DNA of 64,000 nucleotides from contig NZ_OLMK01000062.1 of the NCBI RefSeq assembly GCF_900290235.1, positions 1 to 64,000 on the forward strand, read 5' to 3'. The position numbers were made by a program, and so were the translations under genes. Below are positions 57,785 to 64,000 of the stretch, piece by piece; positions within the stretch are counted from its first letter, which is position 1; each line of letters begins with the position of its first letter. Below the pieces are notes generated by a model. The model saw only the letters and a list, made by a program, of their open reading frames with translations, was not told where the DNA came from and made no database searches. This stretch comes from Streptomyces sp. MA5143a. Lineage in GTDB: Bacteria; Actinomycetota; Actinomycetes; Streptomycetales; Streptomycetaceae.

Positions 57785-59632
57785 GTGATCACTTCAGTGC
57801 TCGTCGCCAACCGGGGCGAGATCGCCTGCCGGATCTTCCGCACCTGCCGTGAGCTGGGCATCCGCACCGTCGCCGTGCACTCCGACGCCGACGACACCGC
57901 CCTGCACACGCGCGTCGCCGACCAGGCCGTACGGCTCCCGGGCGCGGCCCCCGCCGACACCTACCTGCGCGGCGACCTCGTGGTGAAGGCCGCCCTCGCC
58001 GCGGGAGCGGACGCCGTGCACCCCGGCTACGGCTTCCTGTCCGAGAACGCCGACTTCGCCCGCGCCGTCCTCGACGCCGGCCTCACCTGGATCGGCCCGC
58101 CCCCCGAGGCGATCGAGGCCATGGCGTCGAAGACCCGCGCCAAACAGCTCATGGGCCTCGCCCCCCTCACCGAGGTCACCGAGGCCGACCTCCCGGTCCT
58201 GGTGAAGGCCGCCGCGGGCGGCGGCGGCCGCGGCATGCGCGTCGTCCGCGACCTCGACGACCTCGACGCCGCCCTGGAGGCCGCCCGCGCCGAGGCCACG
58301 AGCGCCTTCGGCGACGGTGAGGTGTTCATCGAGCCGTACGTGGAGGACGGCCGCCACGTCGAGGTGCAGATCCTCGCCGACACCCACGGCACCGTCTGGG
58401 CCCTCGGCACCCGCGACTGCTCCCTCCAGCGCCGCCACCAGAAGGTCATCGAGGAGGCCCCCGCCCCCGGCCTCCCCCCACACCTCGAAGCGGAACTGCG
58501 CACCCTCGCCGTACGCGCCGCGCACGCCGTCTCCTACGTGGGCGCCGGCACCGTCGAGTTCCTCGTCGCCGACGGCCGCGCCCACTTCCTGGAGATGAAC
58601 ACCCGCCTCCAGGTCGAACACCCGGTGACGGAGGCCGTGTTCGGCCTGGACCTGGTCGCCGAACAGCTCCGCGTCGCCGAGGGCGCCGCCCTGCCCCCCG
58701 AACCCCCTGCCGCGTACGGCCACGCCGTCGAGGCCCGCCTCTACGCCGAGGACCCCGCCACCGGCTGGACCCCGCAGACCGGCACCCTGCACCGGCTGAC
58801 CGTCCCGGACGACGTCCGCCTCGACACCGGCTACACCGACGGCGACGAGATCGGCGTCCACTACGACCCGATGATCGCCAAGGTCGTCGCCCACGCCCCC
58901 ACCCGCGCCGAGGCCCTCCGCAAGCTCGCCGGGGCCCTGGACCGCACCACGATCCACGGCCCCACCACCAACCGGGCCCTGCTGATCAGTTCCCTGCGCC
59001 ACGACGAGTTCACCGCGGCCCGCATGACGACGGCCTTCTACGACCGCCACCTGCCCCACCTCACCGCCCCCGCCCCCGACCCGCACGCCCCTCTGGCCGC
59101 CGCCCTCGCCGACGCGCGCGCCCACGGCGACCCCCGCTTCGGCGGCTGGCGCAACCTCCCCTCCCGGCCCCACACCAGGTGCTACGAACTGGCCGGCGAG
59201 GAGCACGAGGTGACGTACCGCCACACCAGGGCGGGCCTGGAGGCCGACGGCGTGACCGTCGTCCACGCGGACGCCGACCGGGTCGTCCTCGAAACCGACG
59301 GCATCCGCAGGACGTACGAGGTGACGCGCTACGGCGACACCCGCTACGTCAACACCACCGAGCTGAGGGCCCTGCCCCGCTTCCCCGACCCCACCACCAC
59401 CCAGGCCGCCGGCTCCCTCCTGGCCCCCATGCCGGGCACGGTCGTCCGCCTCGCCGACAACGCCGAACCGGGCACCCCGGTCGAGGCGGGCCAGCCCCTC
59501 CTCTGGCTGGAGGCGATGAAGATGGAACACAAGATCACCGCCCCGGCACCGGGAACCCTGACGGCCCTGCACGTGGTGGTGGGACAACAGGTGACACCCG
59601 GCATGTTGCTGGCGGTGGTGCAGCCGACTTAA
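57785..59632 (+). CDS. Acyl-CoA carboxylase alpha subunit (biotin carboxylase-BCCP)
   Basis: A 615-residue biotin carboxylase fused to a biotinyl domain. It begins VITSVLVANRGEIACRIFRT; ATP-grasp motifs are VLVKAAAGGGGRGMRVV (about 138-154) and RDCSLQRRHQKVIEEAPAP (about 217-235), with the catalytic EMNTRLQVEHPVTE (about 270-283). The C-terminal EAMKMEHKI (about 578-586) carries the biotinylated Lys. Between SKTRAKQLM and TEVTEADLP the B-domain hinge is several residues shorter than usual. The start is GTG at 57785. It works with the upstream beta subunit. Confidence 0.93.
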   Translation: MITSVLVANRGEIACRIFRTCRELGIRTVAVHSDADDTALHTRVADQAVRLPGAAPADTYLRGDLVVKAALAAGADAVHPGYGFLSENADFARAVLDAGLTWIGPPPEAIEAMASKTRAKQLMGLAPLTEVTEADLPVLVKAAAGGGGRGMRVVRDLDDLDAALEAARAEATSAFGDGEVFIEPYVEDGRHVEVQILADTHGTVWALGTRDCSLQRRHQKVIEEAPAPGLPPHLEAELRTLAVRAAHAVSYVGAGTVEFLVADGRAHFLEMNTRLQVEHPVTEAVFGLDLVAEQLRVAEGAALPPEPPAAYGHAVEARLYAEDPATGWTPQTGTLHRLTVPDDVRLDTGYTDGDEIGVHYDPMIAKVVAHAPTRAEALRKLAGALDRTTIHGPTTNRALLISSLRHDEFTAARMTTAFYDRHLPHLTAPAPDPHAPLAAALADARAHGDPRFGGWRNLPSRPHTRCYELAGEEHEVTYRHTRAGLEADGVTVVHADADRVVLETDGIRRTYEVTRYGDTRYVNTTELRALPRFPDPTTTQAAGSLLAPMPGTVVRLADNAEPGTPVEAGQPLLWLEAMKMEHKITAPAPGTLTALHVVVGQQVTPGMLLAVVQPT

Positions 59633-59689
59633 GGGGCGCGGGGCTGTTTCGACATGCGGCTCCGCCGCGTGAGCGCGACCAGCCCCCAC
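59633..59689. repeat. Degraded copy of the intergenic repeat
   Basis: The segment begins GGGGCGCGGGGCTG and ends GCGCGACCAGCCCCCAC, matching the outer words of the copies at 6776 and 8231, but its middle is replaced by a palindromic ATGCGGCTCCGCCGCGTG. It follows the alpha-subunit stop directly and forms a hairpin that may act as an attenuator or terminator inside the operon. Confidence 0.55.
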
Positions 59690-59738
59690 ACACCCGCACC
59701 CTCCCAAACGACCGACGCGCCCACCCCAGGAGCCCTTC

Positions 59739-60872
59739 ATGTCCCCCGTGATCGAATCCGAAGAACACCAAGCCCTACGAGCCGCGGTCGCCGCCCTGGG
59801 CAAACGCCACGGCCGCGACTCCACCCCGGAGGCCCTCTGGTCGGAGGCCGCCAAGCTCGGCTACCTCGGCGTCAACCTGCCGGAGGCATACGGCGGAGGC
59901 GGCGGCGGAATCGCCGAACTCTCCATCGTCCTGGAGGAGCTCGGCGCCGCGGGCTGCCCCCTGCTCATGATGGTCGTGTCGCCCGCCATCTGCGGCACGG
60001 TCATCGCCCGCTTCGGCACTGACGCCCAGAAGACCGAATGGCTCCCCGCCCTGGCGGACGGCACCCGCACCATGGCCTTCGGCATCACCGAACCCGACGC
60101 CGGCTCCAACAGCCACCGCATCACCACCACGGCCCGCCGCGACGGCGTCGACTGGCTGCTCACGGGCCGCAAGGTCTTCATCTCCGGCGTCGACAAGGCC
60201 GACGCCACCCTCATAGTCGGCCGCACCGAGGACGCCCGCACCGGCAACCTGAAGCCCTGCCTGTTCATCGTCCCCAGGGACACCCCCGGCTTCGACTACC
60301 GGCCCATCGACATGGAACTCCGCGCCGCCGAGCGGCAGTTCGAGCTGACCTTCGACGACATGCGGCTGCCCGCCGAGGCTCTCGTCGGTGACGAGAACGC
60401 CGGCCTGCTCCAGCTGTTCGCCGGCCTCAACCCCGAACGCGTCATGACCGCCGCGTTCGCCATCGGCATGGCCCGCTACGCCCTCGCCAGGGCCGTCGAG
60501 TACGCCCGCGAGCGCACCGTGTGGCGGCAGCCCATCGGCGCCCACCAGGCCATCGCCCACCCTCTCGCCCAGTCCCACATCGAACTCGAACTGGCCCGCC
60601 TGATGATGCAGAAGGCGGCCCACCTCTACGACAGGGGAGACGACGCGGCCGCCGGTGAGGCCGCCAACATGGCGAAGTACGCCGCCGGTGAGGCGTGTGT
60701 GAAGGCCGTCGACCAGTCCGTGCACACCCTCGGCGGCAACGGCCTCACCCGCGAGTTCGGCCTCGCCTCACTGATCACCGCCGCACGCGTGTCCCGGATC
60801 GCCCCCGTCAGCCGGGAGATGATCCTCAACTACGTCTCCCACCAGACCCTCGGCCTGCCCAAGTCCTACTGA
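59739..60872 (+). CDS. Acyl-CoA dehydrogenase
   Basis: This 377-residue flavoenzyme introduces a 2,3-double bond into an acyl-CoA. Family signatures are GYLGVNLPEAYGGGG (about 42-56), MAFGITEPDAGSNSHRI (about 112-128, flavin-binding) and VDQSVHTLGGNGLTREFGLA (about 325-344). Near the C-terminus SREMILNYVSHQTLGLPKSY takes the place of the more common YEGT segment. It resembles AtuD/FadE-type dehydrogenases acting on branched chains. AGGAG lies 8 nt before the ATG. Confidence 0.92.
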   Translation: MSPVIESEEHQALRAAVAALGKRHGRDSTPEALWSEAAKLGYLGVNLPEAYGGGGGGIAELSIVLEELGAAGCPLLMMVVSPAICGTVIARFGTDAQKTEWLPALADGTRTMAFGITEPDAGSNSHRITTTARRDGVDWLLTGRKVFISGVDKADATLIVGRTEDARTGNLKPCLFIVPRDTPGFDYRPIDMELRAAERQFELTFDDMRLPAEALVGDENAGLLQLFAGLNPERVMTAAFAIGMARYALARAVEYARERTVWRQPIGAHQAIAHPLAQSHIELELARLMMQKAAHLYDRGDDAAAGEAANMAKYAAGEACVKAVDQSVHTLGGNGLTREFGLASLITAARVSRIAPVSREMILNYVSHQTLGLPKSY

Positions 60873-60989
60873 ACCGCCGACCCGTCCCCCACGCTCCGAG
60901 GTGTCGACGCCCCGGAGGCCGGCACGGCGGCCACCGGGCCCGAGCCGCGCACGCCGCAGCCCACACCAGCCGTACTGCCAGGAGGAACC

Positions 60990-62483
60990 ATGTTCCGCAG
61001 CGAGTACGCAGACATCCAGCCCGTCGACCTGCCCATCCACGACGCCGTCCTCGGCCACGCCGCCGACCACGGCGACACCCCCGCGCTGATCGACGGCGCC
61101 GACGGCACCACCCTCACCTACGCGCAGCTCGACCTCTTCCACCGGAGGCTCGCCGCCGCCCTCACCGAGGCCGGCCTCCGCAAGGGCGACGTCCTCGCCC
61201 TGCACAGCCCCAACACCCTCGCCTACCCGACCGCCTTCTACGCCGCCACCCGCGCCGGGGCCACCGTCACCACCGCGCACCCGCTCGCCACCGCCGACGA
61301 ACTCGCCAAGCAGCTCACCGACTCCGGCGCCCGCTGGATCATCACGGTCTCACCCCTCCTCGACACCGCCCGCGCCGCCGCCGAACGCGCCGGCGGCATC
61401 CGGGAGATCCTCGTCTGCGACAGCGCCCCCGGCCACCGCTCCCTCGTCGACCTGCTCGCCACCACCGCCCCCGAGCCGGCCGTCGCCCTCGACCCGGCGG
61501 CCGACCTCGCGGTGCTGCCGTACTCCTCCGGCACGACCGGCGTCCCCAAGGGCGTCATGCTCACCCACCGGTCCATCGCCACCAACCTCGCGCAGCTCGA
61601 ACCCGTCATGCCCGCCGCCCCCGGCGACCGCGTCCTCGCCGTCCTGCCCCGCTTCGACCTGGAGACGTATCTGGCCGCCATCGAGAAGCACCGCATCACC
61701 CACCTCTACGTGGCGCCGCCCATCGTCCTCGCCCTGGCCAAGCACCCCGCCGCCGAGCGCTACGACCTCTCCTCGGTCCGGCACGTGCTGTCCGCCGCCG
61801 CGCCCCTCGACGCCCGGCTCGCCGCCGCGTGCTCCGCCCGCCTCGGCCTGCCCCCCGTCGTCCAGGGCTACGGCATGACGGAACTCTCCCCCTGCTCCCA
61901 CCTCGTCCCCCTCGACCAGGCTGCCGCCGCGCCCCCCGGCACCGTCGGCAAGCTCATCGCCGGCACCGAGATGCGGATCGTCTCCCTCGACGACCCCGCC
62001 CAGGACGTCCCCGTCGGCGAACCCGGCGAGGTCCTCATCCGCGGCCCCCAGGTCATGAAGGGCTACCTCGGCCGCCCCGACGCCACCGCCGCCATGATCG
62101 ACGCCGACGGCTGGCTCGCCACCGGCGACATCGCCCACTGCGACGCCGACGGCTGGCTGTACGTCGTCGACCGCGTCAAGGAACTCATCAAGTACAAGGG
62201 CTTCCAGGTCGCCCCCGCCGAACTCGAAGCCCTCCTCATCACCCACCCCGGCATCGCCGACGCCGCCGTCATCGGCCAGTACGACGCCGACGGCAACGAG
62301 GTCCCGCACGCCTTCGTGGTCCCCCACCCCACCACCACCGGACTCACCGGGGGCGAGGTCATGATGTACGTCGCCGAACGCGTCGCCCCCTACAAACGCG
62401 TCCGCCACGTCACCTTCATCGACGGCGTCCCCCGCGCGGCCTCCGGGAAGATCCTCCGCCGAGAACTCAGGGAGCGCCTGTGA
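60990..62483 (+). CDS. AMP-forming acyl-CoA ligase (4-coumarate-CoA ligase-like) with internal deletion
   Basis: A 497-residue ANL-family ligase that activates an aromatic or branched acid with ATP and CoA. Motifs are the P-loop YSSGTTGVPKGVM (about 177-189), QGYGMTELSPC (A5), DGWLATGDIAHCD (A7/A8) and PRAASGKILRRELR (A10, catalytic Lys). The expected LPFFHIYGL-type motif (A4, with the catalytic His of 4CLs) is missing: RVLAVLP runs straight into RFDLETYLAA. As I recall, Streptomyces homologues have about 25 residues here between two VLP words, and the S. coelicolor homologue is about 522 residues long. So an in-frame deletion is likely. AGGAGG precedes the ATG. Confidence 0.88.
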   Translation: MFRSEYADIQPVDLPIHDAVLGHAADHGDTPALIDGADGTTLTYAQLDLFHRRLAAALTEAGLRKGDVLALHSPNTLAYPTAFYAATRAGATVTTAHPLATADELAKQLTDSGARWIITVSPLLDTARAAAERAGGIREILVCDSAPGHRSLVDLLATTAPEPAVALDPAADLAVLPYSSGTTGVPKGVMLTHRSIATNLAQLEPVMPAAPGDRVLAVLPRFDLETYLAAIEKHRITHLYVAPPIVLALAKHPAAERYDLSSVRHVLSAAAPLDARLAAACSARLGLPPVVQGYGMTELSPCSHLVPLDQAAAAPPGTVGKLIAGTEMRIVSLDDPAQDVPVGEPGEVLIRGPQVMKGYLGRPDATAAMIDADGWLATGDIAHCDADGWLYVVDRVKELIKYKGFQVAPAELEALLITHPGIADAAVIGQYDADGNEVPHAFVVPHPTTTGLTGGEVMMYVAERVAPYKRVRHVTFIDGVPRAASGKILRRELRERL

Positions 62484-63229
62484 CGGACACCCCCCAGCCC
62501 CTCGTACGCACCGCACACCACCGCGGCATCACCACCCTCACCCTCGACTCCCCGGCCAACCGCAACGCCCTCTCCGCCGACCTCGTACGGGACCTGTCCG
62601 AGGCCCTCGCCCACTGCGGCAAGGACGACGCCACCCGCGCCGTCCTCCTCACCCACACCGGCACCACCTTCTGTGCGGGCGCCGACCTGCGCCGACCACC
62701 CCGCCCCGAAGCCCTCGTCGGACTGCTCCGGGGGATCCTCGACCTCCCCAAGCCGGTCGTCGCCCGCGTCACCGGCCACGTCCGCGCCGGCGGCCTCGGC
62801 CTCCTCGGGGCCTGCGACATCACCGCAGCGGGCCCCGACGCCACCTTCGCCTTCACCGAGGTCCGCATCGGCGTCGCCCCCGCCGTCATCTCCCTCACCC
62901 TGCGCCCCCGCACCGACCCCCGCGCCCTCGCCCGCCACTACCTCACCGGCGAACGGTTCGGCCCCGGCGAAGCCGCCCGTATCGGCCTGCTCACCGCCAC
63001 CGGACCCGATGTCGACGCGGTCCTCGAACCCGTCCTCGACGGACTGCGCCGAGCCGCACCGAGGGCCCTGACGGAAACGAAACGCCTGCTCACGGCTAAG
63101 GTGCTGGAGAACTTCGACCTGGACGCGGGCGAACTGACCCGGCTTTCGTCCCGGCTGTTCGACTCCGACGACGCCCGCGAGGGCATGACGGCCTTCCTCG
63201 AAGGACGGGAACCGGGATGGGTGCTGTGA
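62480..63229 (+). CDS. Enoyl-CoA hydratase/isomerase
   Basis: This 249-residue crotonase-fold enzyme hydrates a 2-enoyl-CoA. The oxyanion Gly segments are FCAGADLRRPPRPE (about 63-76) and VRAGGLGLLGACDITAAG (about 102-119). In the AtuE/MenB-like subgroup a catalytic Glu follows; here AFTEVRIGVAPAVISL provides one Glu. The start is GTG at 62480, overlapping the ligase stop by 4 nt. Likely the last catabolic enzyme of the operon; the TetR gene starts inside its 3' end. Confidence 0.92.
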   Translation: MTDTPQPLVRTAHHRGITTLTLDSPANRNALSADLVRDLSEALAHCGKDDATRAVLLTHTGTTFCAGADLRRPPRPEALVGLLRGILDLPKPVVARVTGHVRAGGLGLLGACDITAAGPDATFAFTEVRIGVAPAVISLTLRPRTDPRALARHYLTGERFGPGEAARIGLLTATGPDVDAVLEPVLDGLRRAAPRALTETKRLLTAKVLENFDLDAGELTRLSSRLFDSDDAREGMTAFLEGREPGWVL

Positions 63230-63894
63230 GCACGGCGGATACATCGACGGGCAGATCCAAGGACACGACGGCGGAAACGGACACGGCCATGGCCACGGAC
63301 ACCGCCGCCGTCGCCGAACGCGGCCCCAAGCAGGACCGCAGCCGCGTCACCCGCAAACGGCTCCTCGAAGCCGCCGTCTCCTGTCTCGCCGAACACGGCT
63401 GGGCCGGCTCCACCGTCTCCGTCGTCGCCGAGCGCGCCGGCGTCTCACGGGGCGCCGCCCAGCACCACTTCCGCACCCGCGAGGACCTGTTCACCGCAGC
63501 CGTCGAATACGTCGCCGAGGAACGCTCCCTCGCCCTGCGCGACCTCTTCCCCCACGGCCCCGCCGACCGCCCCGCCGTCGTCGCCGCCCTCGTCGACCTC
63601 TACACCGGCCCCCTCTTCCGGGCCGCCCTCCACCTCTGGGTCGCCGCCTCCAACGAGGACCAGCTCCGCCCCCGCGTCACCGAACTGGAGGCCCGCGTCG
63701 GCCGCGAGACCCACCGCATCGCCGTCGAGCTCCTGCACGCCGACGAGACCGTCCCCGGCGTCCGCGAAACCGTCCAGGGCGTGCTCGACATGGCCCGCGG
63801 CCTCGGCCTCGCCAACCTCCTCACCGACGACACCGGCCGCCGCGACAAGGTCGTCGCCCAGTGGGCCGCACTCCTCGACGAGGTCCTGGACTGA
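63217..63894 (+). CDS. TetR-family regulator of the acyl-CoA operon
   Basis: A 225-residue TetR regulator. A polar leader (1-38) precedes the helix-turn-helix (DRSRVTRKRLLEAAVSCLAE, then VVAERAGVSRGAAQHHFRTREDLF, about 41-92). The rest is a ligand-binding domain. It overlaps the hydratase gene by 13 nt and resembles AtuR/LiuR in position, so it probably represses this operon in response to an acyl-CoA. GTG at 63226 is an alternative start. Confidence 0.85.
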   Translation: MGAVSTADTSTGRSKDTTAETDTAMATDTAAVAERGPKQDRSRVTRKRLLEAAVSCLAEHGWAGSTVSVVAERAGVSRGAAQHHFRTREDLFTAAVEYVAEERSLALRDLFPHGPADRPAVVAALVDLYTGPLFRAALHLWVAASNEDQLRPRVTELEARVGRETHRIAVELLHADETVPGVRETVQGVLDMARGLGLANLLTDDTGRRDKVVAQWAALLDEVLD

Positions 63895-63903
63895 CCCGCC
63901 CGG

Positions 63904-64000
63904 CTACGGGCTGAGCCGCTCCACCCGCCACGACCCGTCCGGCAGCGCCACGTACCGCAGCCGGTCGTGCAGCCGGTTGTACCGGCCCTGCCAGAACTCC
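63904..64000 (-). CDS. pdxH: Pyridoxamine 5'-phosphate oxidase, 3' end only
   Basis: The window end cuts this gene. Visible are the last 31 codons: [20 protein letters not shown] followed by [11 protein letters not shown] and TAG. This is the conserved PdxH C-terminus (EFWQGRxxRLHDR, with the FMN/substrate-binding Arg and His). PdxH makes pyridoxal phosphate, which SerC in this window uses as cofactor. Confidence 0.85.
   Translation of the reverse strand, partial: EFWQGRYNRLHDRLRYVALPDGSWRVERLSP

Overview
The window reads as a chromosomal segment of a Streptomyces-type actinobacterium. The DNA is very GC-rich, starts are often GTG or TTG, and several marker genes fit: two futalosine-pathway menaquinone genes, a conservon (cvnA-cvnB-cvnC plus a P450), a CebR-type operator before a cellulase, and a TAP-type secreted protease. 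From memory, most of the window follows a conserved actinobacterial gene order: cold-shock protein, MFS, DUF2771, DUF3027, CtpE, DUF2530, MarR, SerC, PdxH.

Layout. 1-2.6 kb is an accessory scar holding a small unknown gene, an IS5-type element with a broken transposase, and four broken genes around it. 2.7-20.6 kb is conserved housekeeping DNA: cold-shock protein, mqnD/mqnB, DUF2771 lipoprotein, MFS, DUF3027, a sacsin-like ATPase, a secreted protein, ctpE, DUF2530, a purine permease, a ribbon-helix-helix protein, MarR with its MFS pump, an RNA 2',3'-cyclic phosphodiesterase and a 29-residue membrane peptide. An 84-bp tandem repeat follows at 20.65 kb. 21-29.9 kb holds an aldo/keto reductase, an MFS, a Uma2 protein, an SGNH hydrolase, a surface beta-propeller, a VOC protein, and a TetR divergent from a DrrAB-type ABC exporter. 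30-34.6 kb holds a CebR-box cellulase, a TAP-like protease and serC. 34.6-43.3 kb holds a large membrane-anchored NACHT/STAND-like ATPase and a conservon that lacks its GTPase. 43.5-48.1 kb holds a FAD/Fe-S oxidoreductase, a phosphoesterase and DUF952. 48.2-50.7 kb is an accessory patch of Streptomyces-type small proteins and UTRA/GntR regulators, one of them frameshifted. 50.7-53.4 kb holds a hydrolase, an acetyltransferase and an EamA transporter. 53.6-63.9 kb is a tightly coupled acyl-CoA catabolic operon resembling the Pseudomonas atu set (AtuA-like, carboxyltransferase, biotin carboxylase, acyl-CoA dehydrogenase, acyl-CoA ligase, enoyl-CoA hydratase, TetR). The window ends inside pdxH.

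Most notable: (i) the conservon goes straight from cvnC to a P450 whose K-helix lacks ExxR and whose N-terminus looks like the start of the missing GTPase; (ii) the acyl-CoA ligase appears to have lost 25 residues, including its catalytic-histidine segment, at a short direct repeat; (iii) at least ten genes show a TANNNT box exactly 6-7 nt before the start codon, which predicts leaderless mRNAs and fixes several starts; (iv) the NACHT-like ATPase has a two-helix membrane anchor and sits immediately upstream of serC. No rRNA, tRNA, CRISPR or prophage was recognised. All family assignments come from reading the sequence by eye, without database searches.
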